A model generated the notes under the pieces. The model saw nothing but the letters and a program-made list of their open reading frames with translations. It searched no databases and was not told where the DNA came from. DNA of 64,000 nt, taken from contig NZ_QBUK01000007.1 of the NCBI RefSeq assembly GCF_003058265.1, forward strand, positions 1 to 64,000, read 5' to 3'. Every line of letters begins with the position of its first letter. The stretch's first letter is position 1. This document shows positions 17,209-27,244 of the stretch, in pieces. The DNA is from Flagellimonas amoyensis. GTDB lineage: Bacteria; Bacteroidota; Bacteroidia; Flavobacteriales; Flavobacteriaceae. The position numbers were made by a program, and so were the translations under genes.

Positions 17209-17724
17209 ATGAACACCTCGACCACACAATTTTTTCTATCGATCCTTTTGGCCCTGTGGACCTCGGTTTCCGTCAACGCCCAGGTTGGTCTGGAACAAGG
17301 CGACTACTTTATTGCAAATGTTGGTACGGGCCGTGCCCTAACACCCGTCGATGCCGGAATGAACAGCAATACACACTTAAAACCTTTCAACAAAAGTGGT
17401 ATGCAAAAATGGACGGTCAAAAAATACACTACCAAGGACAAAAATGGAAATGAAGCCATTTCCTATACCATCCAGCATGTAGCTTCCGGCCTTTATTTGC
17501 GACCCTAGCATGTGCCGGATAATGGCAATGCCCTTATATCCGGGAATGACCATTACAGCAATTTCACCATAGAACGGGATGAAGGGAACTTTGTCATCAA
17601 GAACATACAAATGGGCGGCGACGCCATGTATTCCAAGAATTTGGGATTCAGCGATGACGAACCCTGGTTTGGCCCCGACGGGAACGGGGATGGATACCGA
17701 TGGCAATTTATCCCTGTAGAGTAA
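17209..17724 (+). pseudogene. Secreted beta-trefoil (ricin-like) lectin gene with in-frame stop
   Basis: From ATG 17209 (or 17197) the frame gives a signal peptide (FLSILLALWTSVSVNAQ) and a beta-trefoil-like sequence (GDYFIANVGTGRALTPVD, MQKWTV, YTIQHVASGLYLRP). A TAG follows at 17506-17508. The same frame continues without a break through HVPDNGNALISGNDHYSNF to YRWQFIPVE and a natural stop. The family unit is therefore one ~170-aa protein split by a single amber codon. This is a point mutation or a sequencing error. Confidence 0.65.
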
Positions 17725-17754
17725 AAATTTATTTGTTCAACCAAAACCAAAAAG

Positions 17755-18345
17755 ATGAAAATACCCATAATAATGATCATTGCCATATTGGGTACCGTAT
17801 TGTCGGGCGAAGCACAGGGACTTGCCATACCCCATGCTAGCAATCTGGAGCACGGGGCCTACAATTATTTGGACCTTCCTTTTCATGTGCGCGGTAGTTT
17901 GGATGACAACGGATATTGGGAAATGAACAATTCCACTGTTAGGGGAAGGTTGTTCCTTTCCTATAGATTGACAGATCAACCTGGCCAATTTGGACAGAAA
18001 ATGGAAAAAACAGCTACTGTGGGCATTGGCGGACTTTGGCAAATGTTCGGTTTTGAACTCGTACCGCCCGACAATGCATATCAAGTCTCTTATTTGTTCG
18101 ACATTTTTCATTTCCACAATGGGGAAATATCGGTAGGCAGGTCCTATACCATCATACCTACCGATACCTCGATCAAAAAATACGGCATACTCAAATTGGC
18201 CGAAAAGCCCAAGTTGTATAAAGAACCTATTCCTTATAGGGAACTGGAAAAGACGGACAAAAAGTTTGAAAAGATCAAACTCAATCCCCAGCCCATTCCG
18301 CCCAAGAACATAAAAAAAGGCAAGGCAAACCAAAAAACCAATTAA
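17755..18345 (+). CDS. Secreted protein of unknown function
   Basis: 196 aa with a signal peptide (IIMIIAILGTVLSGEAQG). The middle part is beta-rich (DLPFHVRGSLDDNGYWEMNN). The C-terminal ~40 residues are Lys/Pro-rich and probably disordered (KFEKIKLNPQPIPPKNIKK). Not recognised. It lies in a run of secreted genes downstream of the LytTR system. Confidence 0.65.
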   Translation: MKIPIIMIIAILGTVLSGEAQGLAIPHASNLEHGAYNYLDLPFHVRGSLDDNGYWEMNNSTVRGRLFLSYRLTDQPGQFGQKMEKTATVGIGGLWQMFGFELVPPDNAYQVSYLFDIFHFHNGEISVGRSYTIIPTDTSIKKYGILKLAEKPKLYKEPIPYRELEKTDKKFEKIKLNPQPIPPKNIKKGKANQKTN

Positions 18346-18379
18346 AGAAATGAACCGGAAAGCTAGACCCACCACAAGG

Positions 18380-18670
18380 ATGAACACAAAACTTTTGATC
18401 TTCGGTTTATTGGCTCCTTTTGCATTCACGTGCCCGGGGTGTCCAGAACATAAAACAAGAATTTGTGGTAACATCGGTACGAGGGACATTCCAAAGGGCC
18501 CTGAAAGCGACGACCTACGGAACAACTTTAATGGAAGGAAAATGGTATATCACGAAGGGAACAATACAAGGGCAACCATAACCTGTACGGGAAACCGTAG
18601 TGCCCAAACCCTACTTGTGGCCGTAACAGGGCGGCAAAAAATAAAAACAGGTATAACAATAAAATTTTAG
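18380..18670 (+). CDS. Small secreted or lipoprotein-like protein
   Basis: About 96 aa. An in-frame ATG at 18380 puts a hydrophobic signal at the start (KLLIFGLLAPFAFTCPGC), with a Cys that may be lipidated. The rest is basic, with a beta-like C-terminus (TLLVAVTGRQKIKTGITIKF). It is five bases before the next gene. No family recognised. Confidence 0.55.
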   Translation: MNTKLLIFGLLAPFAFTCPGCPEHKTRICGNIGTRDIPKGPESDDLRNNFNGRKMVYHEGNNTRATITCTGNRSAQTLLVAVTGRQKIKTGITIKF

Positions 18671-18674
18671 GACA

Positions 18675-19619
18675 ATGAAGAAAATAATCTTAATACTCGT
18701 AATGCTCTCGTGCACAGGATTGCAGGCACAGTTAAAAACCATCAAAATGAAAGTGGAACCGTTGCCAAGGCCAACCATCACCTCGCCACGTGCCGATTCT
18801 GAAATCAGCGGGCCTTTTGTTTTGGTGGGCAAAGCAAAGCCCGGTGCGGAAGTAACAGTAAACGTGGTACCCTCGTACAAAAAGAGCAGCTCAAATAAAC
18901 CTGTTCTTGTGAAATCCGGAGAGAAAAACCTATATGGACCACAGGAGTTCAAAGTAAGGGCAGACGACAAGGGCATCTGGCAAGCCCCGCTCGCAGAAGT
19001 CAAATTCCATACCGGGGCCACCAATCGGGAAATCAGGGTCATCATCGGGCAAAAACTCGGACTCAGCACGTCTGAAACAGAGCAATATGTGTACAAAGTC
19101 ACGACGGAGTTTGTGATGTCCGCTAGCGTGAAAGGCACGCTCCGTCCTACCGACGATAAGGTGAGGGAGGCTTTCAGTGTCCAGTTAGGCACTGCCCCGG
19201 TGCCACTGAAATTCAAGGCCGAAACCAACACATCCAATCCATTCCCTATCGGAACCAAGGATTTCAAAATAAGCGGTTCAGGCTTAAAAGGTTGCCAAAT
19301 TACCGTAAAGGCAACTTTTGACGGCATAGAAGAAACTGTCTATGAAACAAGCAAATTTGCGGGCGTTCAGGTACAAACAAAGAAAAAGACAAAAGATCTG
19401 AAGGACAAGGACCTGTTTGCAAAATCCTTTACAATTGGTGAAACAGGACAATGGAGCGTTTCGTCCATTGACCCGATGGAAGACAATGGAAAAAACCCCA
19501 ATAGTGTAGGTTATAAAAAAACCGTGATGCGTAAAATCAACCTCACTGTAAGCATAAACAACGGGAGCAAAGAGGTGTTGGTGAAAAACATAGCACTGAC
19601 ACCCACACCAGGATTATAA
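18675..19619 (+). CDS. Secreted protein with Ig-like repeats
   Basis: 314 aa. A signal peptide (ILILVMLSCTGLQAQ) is followed by segments with the pattern of bacterial Ig-like domains (PRPTITSPRADSEISGPFVL, GKAKPGAEVTVNVVP, ADDKGIWQAPL; then FKISGSGLKGCQITV, FTIGETGQWSVSSIDPM). It probably forms two or three beta-sandwiches outside the inner membrane. Role unknown. Confidence 0.7.
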   Translation: MKKIILILVMLSCTGLQAQLKTIKMKVEPLPRPTITSPRADSEISGPFVLVGKAKPGAEVTVNVVPSYKKSSSNKPVLVKSGEKNLYGPQEFKVRADDKGIWQAPLAEVKFHTGATNREIRVIIGQKLGLSTSETEQYVYKVTTEFVMSASVKGTLRPTDDKVREAFSVQLGTAPVPLKFKAETNTSNPFPIGTKDFKISGSGLKGCQITVKATFDGIEETVYETSKFAGVQVQTKKKTKDLKDKDLFAKSFTIGETGQWSVSSIDPMEDNGKNPNSVGYKKTVMRKINLTVSINNGSKEVLVKNIALTPTPGL

Positions 19620-19639
19620 ATCATTAAAAATAAGAATTT

Positions 19640-20434
19640 ATGAAAAAGACACTTTTTTTGTTGTTCATAGCCATACTTGCTTTTTCCTGTAGCAACGATG
19701 ACGACAATGCCCCGCCTCCCGAACCGCCCATCCCGGTCGAACTAAGGTATTTGAGCACCGTCAAGAATAAAAATGGCGAAACAGTCCTGTCCATTGAGTA
19801 CAACGAAAACAAGCGAATCAAAAAATTTATGGCCTATGGCGGTGATTACATCAATCGTTATGAATACGATGAAAATGGTCGCATCAATACAGTATTCTTG
19901 ACTCTAAATGGCATCTCGTATGAAACTGCTTATTCGTATGACGAAGATGGAACCATGAATGGATACCGTTTCGATAATGAGGATTATCCAGTGGCCTATG
20001 ATGCCGCTGACAATTCCTACTCTTTTGTTTCGCCATCCAATATCATAAACAAGATTTATTTGGATCAATATAATAATTGTGATAAGATGGTCATAGATTT
20101 CCCGGATAGTACCGATTCATCTTCCTATTACCTGTTTTATGAACAAAACCATAAAGGTCCCTTGTACAATGGAGGCGATATGGGCCTTACAAATATTATA
20201 GGCCCTCTTAATGGTTACAACTATTCTGTTTTTAATTTTCAACTTCTGCTCAATGTGTTCTCCTTACCCATCGAGGAAGTTTTGACCGATATAGGCTCGA
20301 TGACATTTGATAACGGGTATGATGAAGATTCATTTTTGACCAAGACGACCCAAACCAACGTGGTGCCCGATACCGAAAACGGCGGGTCTCAGACAATTGT
20401 TTCCGAATATACCTATCATTACATACAACTTTAA
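19640..20434 (+). CDS. YD-repeat-like lipoprotein, paralogue 1
   Basis: 264 aa. It has a clear lipobox (LLFIAILAFSCSNDDDN) followed by Pro-rich linker and RHS/YD-like short beta units (YEYDENGRINTVFLTLNG, YSYDEDGTMNGYRF). It ends SEYTYHYIQL. It belongs with the lipoproteins at 20446, 33769 and 35837, which share the anchor, the YD-like core and the tyrosine-rich tail. It probably sits on the outer membrane; the function of this family is not known. Confidence 0.75.
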   Translation: MKKTLFLLFIAILAFSCSNDDDNAPPPEPPIPVELRYLSTVKNKNGETVLSIEYNENKRIKKFMAYGGDYINRYEYDENGRINTVFLTLNGISYETAYSYDEDGTMNGYRFDNEDYPVAYDAADNSYSFVSPSNIINKIYLDQYNNCDKMVIDFPDSTDSSSYYLFYEQNHKGPLYNGGDMGLTNIIGPLNGYNYSVFNFQLLLNVFSLPIEEVLTDIGSMTFDNGYDEDSFLTKTTQTNVVPDTENGGSQTIVSEYTYHYIQL

Positions 20435-20445
20435 TGTTCTTTAAA

Positions 20446-21204
20446 ATGAAAACAAAACTTTTCATTTTCGGCCTATTGTCCTTTTTCCTGTCTTCCTGCA
20501 GCACAGATGACGACCATGATCTGAATACTCAAATTCCTGCTGAAAACCAATACTTGGGCAAGGTCACAAAACCGGACGGTTCGGACCATGTTTTGATCAG
20601 CTATGATCCCGATGGGAGCATTCATGAAATCCGTCAAGAGTATGAGCAGGGTTTTTGGCTGAATCTACAGTACGGATACAACAATGACCATCATATTCGG
20701 GCTATTTATGTAAGCGGTGAAGGCATCAGTACGATTAACTTTTTTTATGATGAACAGGGAAACCTATCATCGTATGACGATGGATACGGGGAATTTCCCA
20801 TACAGTACCATCCAGCCGCAAACCTGTATGAGTTTGATGAAGGGGACGATCACTGCAAGGTTTATCTGAATGAACATGGCGATGTCACCAAGTTTTCCAT
20901 TCGCTACTTTGGCCACGAAGAAGAAGAGATTTACAATTTCACCTATGATCTGGACAAACGCGGTACGCTGTCCAATGCAAATCCCATAGCGCTTCATACC
21001 CTTATTGCGGAGTGGCCTTTGTTCCTGGATATACTGGTAACCAATAATTTAACTTCACGGCCCTTTGTAGAATGCCAGGCTGACGGTTTACAGATTTCTT
21101 CCGAAAACAGTTATGGTTCAAACGGGTTTTTGAAAATGGCAAACATCACCAATACCCAAATCGAAACACCCGGAGCAATATCCTATGAATACATTGAACG
21201 CTAA
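20446..21204 (+). CDS. YD-repeat-like lipoprotein, paralogue 2
   Basis: About 252 aa from the ATG at 20446, which places the lipoprotein signal at the start (FIFGLLSFFLSSCSTDDD); a start at 20434 would overlap the upstream stop. The YD-like core includes LISYDPDGSIHEIRQEY and NFFYDEQGNLSSYDDGYG, and it ends ISYEYIER. It is a tandem paralogue of the gene at 19640. Confidence 0.75.
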   Translation: MKTKLFIFGLLSFFLSSCSTDDDHDLNTQIPAENQYLGKVTKPDGSDHVLISYDPDGSIHEIRQEYEQGFWLNLQYGYNNDHHIRAIYVSGEGISTINFFYDEQGNLSSYDDGYGEFPIQYHPAANLYEFDEGDDHCKVYLNEHGDVTKFSIRYFGHEEEEIYNFTYDLDKRGTLSNANPIALHTLIAEWPLFLDILVTNNLTSRPFVECQADGLQISSENSYGSNGFLKMANITNTQIETPGAISYEYIER

Positions 21205-21257
21205 CCTTGCTGAGGCCCTATCATTGAACATTTTCAAACTAATTTTACAACAACCCT

Positions 21258-21959
21258 ATGAAACCACTATCCTTTCTTATTGCAACATTCCTACTCAGTA
21301 ACTTGGCACAGGCACAACACGAATGGTATGAGACCTTCCCGGATACCACCAGCATTAAAGTAAAATGTGCTGAACTGGTCCAAGACTTCCAAGGCATGAT
21401 CACAGCGGTGGACCCCACCATCGACCTACAGGACCCCAGTCCCGCTTTCAGTGCGTGGGGTCCATTTTACCTACAACCACAAAATACCATCTACCTTCCT
21501 TTATGGGATTTAAGCCCAATGGAATTAAAAGCATTTTGCACAGAGCTTGGCGGTGGTGAATTGGAAGGCGAAAGGATGTTTGGGCTATTCTTCAATGGAT
21601 TTTATGTAGCGCATGAAGTAGCACACGCATTACAGTTTGCTTCCCATGCCCGTGCCGACAATGAATATGACAACGAATACACCGCAAATGTCATTGCCTT
21701 GCTCTATTGGAGGGAAAAAGGAAAACAAAAGGAATTGAAAGCGTGTTACCAACTGGCCAAAACAGCGCTATTGAAGCTGAAAAATCCCATTCCTGAAGGT
21801 GAGGATGCCAAAGCATATTTTACGGAACACTATTGGGAACTCGCCAAGGACCCTTACCAATATGGCTATATCCAATTCTATCAGTTCGTACTGGTCTATG
21901 AGGATAAAACACTATCGGATTTTAATGGCTTTATCAAGGAAAACATCATCCAAAAATGA
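21258..21959 (+). CDS. Secreted HExxH metallopeptidase-like protein
   Basis: 233 aa with a signal peptide (SFLIATFLLSNLAQAQ). The zinc-protease signature HEVAHALQ lies near residue 126, in the context FFNGFYVAHEVAHALQFASHA, followed by a Glu-containing helix (NEYDNEYTANVIALLYW) that could provide the third ligand, as in gluzincin-type enzymes. A periplasmic or secreted peptidase is likely; substrate unknown. Confidence 0.75.
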   Translation: MKPLSFLIATFLLSNLAQAQHEWYETFPDTTSIKVKCAELVQDFQGMITAVDPTIDLQDPSPAFSAWGPFYLQPQNTIYLPLWDLSPMELKAFCTELGGGELEGERMFGLFFNGFYVAHEVAHALQFASHARADNEYDNEYTANVIALLYWREKGKQKELKACYQLAKTALLKLKNPIPEGEDAKAYFTEHYWELAKDPYQYGYIQFYQFVLVYEDKTLSDFNGFIKENIIQK

Positions 21960-22239
21960 TAGTGGGCCAAAGTCATATATATCGACCCCGACTACTTCCC
22001 CAACTTTAATTTCAATGGATAACGATGGTTTCGGTTGTTGAAGCGGTGGTTCAGAATTCTTCATATTAAAAATAGACAATTGTCCATGACGTAAGAAAAA
22101 CAAATGATTCAAAACAAAGGAAAATCCATCATTTTTAATATTAAAAAGGTTAAAATATATTAAATCGGTTCCCCCAAAAATTGCCGTGGGAGACCCTTTA
22201 AAATGGGCGTTTTTTATAAAAATTGGAGTCCCGTCCACT

Positions 22240-23367
22240 TCAGTGCTTAAAAAAGGGGACTTCCCCAAAGAACAAGACCGAATTATCTTTATGTGGATCT
22301 ACATCCTTTAATCCAACCAATGCCTTTTGGTAAATATCCCCATCGTCGTAGGTGAGCACAAGGGTAAAATCCTTGATCATATAGCTGCCATTGCCCACAT
22401 TTCGATTTTGATAACCTGTATTTGTAGATTTCATTCCGATAAACCCTCCCTTGTTTTCAAACCTTCCATCCTTGTAAAAAACGATTGCCCTGGCATTGGG
22501 GTTGCTTTTCCAATTCGGTCCACTGCTACTGTATGAACCATCGAGCCTGAGACCATCCACTGGCACCGATCTATAATAAAACGTAACCTTGTCCCTTGGC
22601 GGGTAACTCATCTTGGTGTTGGACACTATTCCCAATTTTCTTTCATACCCCGGAAACATAAGATGCATTTCCCTTCCCTTATCCAAAACTTCACCCCATG
22701 TAAAGGAGTCAAACTTTGGGTTGTCCTGGAAATTCAACAGCCCTTCATCAGGAATCAAGTCAATACATTTCCCATTGTCTAATTTGACAAAGAAGGAAGC
22801 AGAATTGCTGCCTTTGATCACATTGGATTTATACGTCATCCATACTTCATATTTGGGTATTTCTGGGTTTGCAGGGCTCACTTCTTCCATGGTGTACTCA
22901 CCTAAGAGGGTCATATCTTCCAAAAAGCGCTCCATCTCCTTTTGATAGATATCGTTATTGGTCAAGATCAAGATATTGACCATTCGTTTGCCCTTGGAAC
23001 TGGTTATGAGAATGGCAGCGCCCCTAATACCTTCTTTTTCATAAGGCGCTGAACCGATCCGGGTTTCCCAATCCTTGTCCCTACTTCCCGGCTGCATGAT
23101 GGCCTCACCGGTACCCAAAACATTTTGAACAAGGGATTCCCAACCAATGCTGAAATTAGCATCGGCATCGTTCACGGTTTCAATGGATTTATAAACGGTC
23201 ATCACACAATAGTTGCCACTGCCATCTTCCTTGCTGAAGGTGACCGTATTTTCTTGGGAAGATCTTTCCCAACCCAATGGCGGTTGGTACATTACAAGAT
23301 CAAACTGTTCCTGTCCGTTGGCACAAGAAGCCGAAAGCACCAATAAATAAACAAATAAGGTTTTCAT
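22240..23367 (-). CDS. Secreted protein of unknown function
   Basis: 375 aa with a signal peptide (LFVYLLVLSASCANGQ). The N-terminal half resembles stress-type PsbP/lipocalin-like modules (PPLGWERSSQENTVTFSKEDG), and the C-terminal half has repeated FYKDGRFENKG-type beta strands. It lies 10 bases after the 23378 gene on the same strand, so the three genes 27225 to 22240 likely form one operon. Confidence 0.65.
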   Translation of the reverse strand: MKTLFVYLLVLSASCANGQEQFDLVMYQPPLGWERSSQENTVTFSKEDGSGNYCVMTVYKSIETVNDADANFSIGWESLVQNVLGTGEAIMQPGSRDKDWETRIGSAPYEKEGIRGAAILITSSKGKRMVNILILTNNDIYQKEMERFLEDMTLLGEYTMEEVSPANPEIPKYEVWMTYKSNVIKGSNSASFFVKLDNGKCIDLIPDEGLLNFQDNPKFDSFTWGEVLDKGREMHLMFPGYERKLGIVSNTKMSYPPRDKVTFYYRSVPVDGLRLDGSYSSSGPNWKSNPNARAIVFYKDGRFENKGGFIGMKSTNTGYQNRNVGNGSYMIKDFTLVLTYDDGDIYQKALVGLKDVDPHKDNSVLFFGEVPFFKH

Positions 23368-23377
23368 AGTTAGAATT

Positions 23378-25246
23378 TTAAAGTTTGGTCATGACCACAT
23401 TTCCAAGATGGATTTTGTTTTTAGCAGTATCGGATTCTGATACATTCTGCCAATTGATCGAATTAAAAACCGTTGAAGGACCAATCCCGCAAACCACACA
23501 AGCCTCACCATAGGCCATCTTCAATTGGGTGCTGGACAATTTCAACTTGTCATTGACAAAGACTTCCATTTTTCCGTCCATGACCTTTACTTTCACGTGA
23601 ACTTTAGGGTCTGCGTTTGTAAATTCAGGAAGTGGTTCGGTTCCCGATATGCCCGGAACACCATTTTGTTTGTTCTGTGAAGGTGTGCCCTTTATTTCCA
23701 TTTTTACCTGACCCCTAAAATTTGTGGTGCCTTTGGCAGAAGCTACCCCTGGGTTAAAGGTTATTTTTACGGTTTCACCATTTCCGTTGGTATTTTCAGC
23801 CCCTGTATCGTGCATTTTTCGGGTGTTGAGCATCAATTCCACACTACCTCCGGTTCGGGTATCAAAATCCTCGTTGGTAATCAAATCAAACTCAATAGAA
23901 AAATTCTTTGGCAACGGATAGTTCATCAAGTTGGGACGAAATTGGTTGTATCGACCTAATAGCACCCAATTTCCTTCTTCCTTTGGAAGGTCAACAATTT
24001 TGCAATGCTCCTTCATTTGGTTGAAATACCAGTTTTTAGGTGGAGAACCTATGGCATTGGCCGAAAAATCATCAGCAAAATAAACGTTTGGTCTTGTTGC
24101 ATTTTTGCTGGATGGACTTTTTGGGGAATTGGCTGCTAAACTTTGTTTTCCTTTATTTCGAAAACCGTCCAACCTCGCTTTTAATCCTGCTTCATCAGAA
24201 GGTGTATAGGCAACTCCCTTAACTTTTTCCGGGGAAAAGAAATAATCGTGGATATATTGGTAATTCAAGTTTTGGGTCAATGCAGTGTACAATTCATTCA
24301 ACTGACTACCGCTGGTTTGCCCAAAAAATGGATAATAGACGGTAACCCATTGAGGTTGTGCAAGTTTCAATTTATCATAAACGCCTGGAGCAAACTTGTA
24401 AACCTTATAATTGTGCAACGGATTTCCACCATTATTCAATTCAAACGGGTCTGAAAAATTGAACATGTATTCGTCCGACTGAATGTTTCGAACCACAGCA
24501 GGTGTGTTCAAACTGTTCTTGTATTTTATTCTTAATTCCGCAATGGTGGTTCTGTATCGTTCGTAATCCTGTTTTTTGCTTTGGTTTCCGGAAACCATCA
24601 TCTCTGCCAGTGCCTTATCCGACATTTCCAAGAGTTCCCCTTTGGTTACTTCCACAAAGGGCAATTGGTTGTTGGGCGCCAGCATCACACTTTGATTATT
24701 GTTTCTAACGGTAATGAATCTGGATGCGTTGGGATGAATGCCTTTGGGCCTTGGATCAGTTTTTTGATGCACGTATAGATCCCCGGTACCATCGGCCATC
24801 CAAGTGAAATAATAGGCCCCTTTTTTATTGAGAAACTTCATGGGATATGCCCCCACAATTTGGTTGACATGGATATAGAATGGAGTGTTTTCTTCAGAAA
24901 CCGGTTTAAAATGCCCTTTCTCGTCAATCCATTTTCCGTTCAGTGCATAACTGACATTCCATACATTGAATTTTACGCCATAGCCCCAACTGTCACGAAA
25001 GCGGGTGACCGTTCCCAACCCGCCTACTGGTGTATAGGATTTCTTCATCCAATCCACTAAATTGTTCAGGTGTTTTTCGATGATCTTACCCTCTGTATCC
25101 GTGGGCGATTTCCAATTTCGGTCCCAATAGTTGTTGCTCCACCAACCGATGACACTATCTTGAATACGTTGTTCGGGAGTAAGTTGCGCAAAACTGTGGA
25201 TACCAAAGCACAGCAGCGCTATGCATGTTGCATGTTTCATGATCAA
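23378..25246 (-). CDS. Large secreted protein with C-terminal concanavalin-like domain
   Basis: 622 aa. A signal peptide (CIALLCFGIHSFAQ) is followed by an unrecognised ~380-residue domain with many aromatic residues (SVIGWWSNNYWDRNW). The C-terminal ~220 residues start with FADDFSANAIGSPPKNWYF and look like a concanavalin/LamG-type jelly roll. The same FADDF...G.PP/FPA.W entry motif recurs in the OmpA-type protein at 34541. Probably surface or periplasmic; function unknown. Confidence 0.7.
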   Translation of the reverse strand: MIMKHATCIALLCFGIHSFAQLTPEQRIQDSVIGWWSNNYWDRNWKSPTDTEGKIIEKHLNNLVDWMKKSYTPVGGLGTVTRFRDSWGYGVKFNVWNVSYALNGKWIDEKGHFKPVSEENTPFYIHVNQIVGAYPMKFLNKKGAYYFTWMADGTGDLYVHQKTDPRPKGIHPNASRFITVRNNNQSVMLAPNNQLPFVEVTKGELLEMSDKALAEMMVSGNQSKKQDYERYRTTIAELRIKYKNSLNTPAVVRNIQSDEYMFNFSDPFELNNGGNPLHNYKVYKFAPGVYDKLKLAQPQWVTVYYPFFGQTSGSQLNELYTALTQNLNYQYIHDYFFSPEKVKGVAYTPSDEAGLKARLDGFRNKGKQSLAANSPKSPSSKNATRPNVYFADDFSANAIGSPPKNWYFNQMKEHCKIVDLPKEEGNWVLLGRYNQFRPNLMNYPLPKNFSIEFDLITNEDFDTRTGGSVELMLNTRKMHDTGAENTNGNGETVKITFNPGVASAKGTTNFRGQVKMEIKGTPSQNKQNGVPGISGTEPLPEFTNADPKVHVKVKVMDGKMEVFVNDKLKLSSTQLKMAYGEACVVCGIGPSTVFNSINWQNVSESDTAKNKIHLGNVVMTKL

Positions 25247-25251
25247 TTGAT

Positions 25252-27225
25252 TTAAGGTTCCAATGTGAAAATCGCGGTTTCTTGTCCTGCGGCCACGCCA
25301 GTAACATGGATCCCGCTTACCATGCCAATGGTCGCAGTCGCTTTTTCTTCGATGACTATGGGGCCTGCACCGGCCTCCGCTCCAGCTTCAAACACCATTC
25401 CGCAATCAACTGGGGCATAGTCTCCATCAAATTTAAAATACATCTGCCCCTTTGCGCCCAATACGGCCGCATTTGCCCCTACACCAAAAGCCAATGTGAG
25501 TTCGCCTGTCGTGTAGTCTTTTTGAATTCCAAGAATTACCAATTCGCCCCCTTCCACTTCCCAGCCCTTACAATCCATTTTTACGTTCAGGGGACCTGAA
25601 ACAATCTTCACTTTTATGGGACAATTGGGGTCTGGCTTTTCATAGATGAACACCTGTTTTTGTGGTGGATTTTCAAGGATTTTTTCGCAATCGCGAACCA
25701 CGTTTTCCGCAACATCCAGCTTTTGAAACTTTTTGTAATCGTCCAAATGCACAAAAAGCTCCGATGCTACACCATAAAATATATGTTCATAACCATCTGT
25801 GTTGAGCAAATATTTGTACCAGTAAAGGGTTTGGTTGGTAATGTCATAATATTTAAAAACCGTGGCCTGCACTTTATGGTCATACAGTGCAGCCGATTCT
25901 TGCAGGTAAGCTTCCGTTTCTTCCTTTTTCATGACACATTCTTCATAGGCTGATTCAAAACTTTCCCTGTCATATCGTTTTCGAATTTTGCCTTCCAATT
26001 CTTCTTGCAAGTATTTTGCATCGTCTATGGATTTATCATCCGAAGTGGTAAATCCCCTGGTGGCCATATCCAAGGTCTCTTTTTGAATTTGACTCAACAT
26101 AAACATGGCTTTGCGACTAAAAGGCGGATTACCGACAATCCCATAAGTGCGTTGACTCATTTGCATGACCGATTCCTTGGAAATTTTGTCGGCATGTTTT
26201 TCATCATACTCACGATTTTTGTCGCCCCAAGCATACATCAAATCCTCTATTTTTTGACGCTCTTCCAAAACCGGTTTTACATCCTTCAAGGTTTTGGCCG
26301 AATGTGGTGTTTTGTATTTATTAGGGTTGAAATATTCGGGAATCGTTGGCTTTAACTTATCGAAATCCAAATCGATATTGTGCTCGCCGACCAGCTTGTC
26401 CAAAGCTGGTGAATACCCATTTTTCATGGCCTGTTCCACATGGGGGATCGCCTGTGGAATTTTACCCTGATGGATCAGAATCAAAGCCGTTCCGCAATGG
26501 GCTTCGTGATTGTTTGCGTCCATTTGAAGACACATGGCAAAAAGAGTTTCGGCCTTTTGGGTATCGCCCAACGACAAATAACACTGTGCTGCATTGTTGT
26601 AGAGCGTTGGGTTAAGGTTTTTGACCATCAAATGCTCCAAAAGTGGCAAGGCATATTGAGGATACCCTGTTTGGTGGAGGATCACAGCCAAATTATTTTG
26701 CGAAACCAACATGTCCGTGTTCATTTGGGCCACACAAATAGCAGAATATACCGCAGCTTTGGGATTCTTTTGCGTGAACAGCAAAGGTGGCAGATTATTG
26801 AGTTCATGTGTTGAACTGTATTTGGAAATCAGCACATCAACTTCGCTACGGATGTTTGCAGGAATGGACCGTACTGTTTGGGAAAGCATTTGTTCAATGA
26901 AGTCGTCGTATTGCATTTCCGTAACAAGCTTTGGCAATTTGCCCAAAAGTTCTGTTTGCTTTTTGGGAATTTTTGTACTGACACCAGAAAGGGAAGCACC
27001 TCCAATGGGGGAATTCCCGTTTTGGAGCATACCCATCGCTTCTTCCATCATTTTCCGTTCCTCGGGCGATATGGATTCCATAGCTTCCTTCATTTGCTTT
27101 TCGGCATCGCGCATCATGGCCTCTATTTCAGCCTGTGTGGGTATTTTATCTGGTTTTGTTTGTGCTGAGATCATTTGACCGGACGCACAAACGGAAAACA
27201 TTATGATATATAAAAATCGCTGCAT
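25252..27225 (-). CDS. TPR-containing secreted protein
   Basis: About 657 aa. The ATG at 27225 begins with a signal peptide (FLYIIMFSVCASGQMISAQ); upstream frame extension is spurious. Residues ~150-300 hold TPR units (NLAVILHQTGYPQYALPLLE, YNNAAQCYLSLGDTQKAETLF). A charged helical middle and a Gly/Ala-rich beta C-terminus follow (ELTLAFGVGANAAVLGAKGQM). It forms an operon with the two downstream secreted genes and has a 19-base gap to the 27245 gene upstream. Confidence 0.7.
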   Translation of the reverse strand: MQRFLYIIMFSVCASGQMISAQTKPDKIPTQAEIEAMMRDAEKQMKEAMESISPEERKMMEEAMGMLQNGNSPIGGASLSGVSTKIPKKQTELLGKLPKLVTEMQYDDFIEQMLSQTVRSIPANIRSEVDVLISKYSSTHELNNLPPLLFTQKNPKAAVYSAICVAQMNTDMLVSQNNLAVILHQTGYPQYALPLLEHLMVKNLNPTLYNNAAQCYLSLGDTQKAETLFAMCLQMDANNHEAHCGTALILIHQGKIPQAIPHVEQAMKNGYSPALDKLVGEHNIDLDFDKLKPTIPEYFNPNKYKTPHSAKTLKDVKPVLEERQKIEDLMYAWGDKNREYDEKHADKISKESVMQMSQRTYGIVGNPPFSRKAMFMLSQIQKETLDMATRGFTTSDDKSIDDAKYLQEELEGKIRKRYDRESFESAYEECVMKKEETEAYLQESAALYDHKVQATVFKYYDITNQTLYWYKYLLNTDGYEHIFYGVASELFVHLDDYKKFQKLDVAENVVRDCEKILENPPQKQVFIYEKPDPNCPIKVKIVSGPLNVKMDCKGWEVEGGELVILGIQKDYTTGELTLAFGVGANAAVLGAKGQMYFKFDGDYAPVDCGMVFEAGAEAGAGPIVIEEKATATIGMVSGIHVTGVAAGQETAIFTLEP

Positions 27226-27244
27226 GGCATTTACGTATTTCTGA

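Noticed and set aside
21912..22268. Minus-strand 118-codon frame between the peptidase and the 22240 gene
   Set aside because: Overlaps the ends of both neighbours, has no recognisable sequence character, and its start lies within the neighbouring gene.
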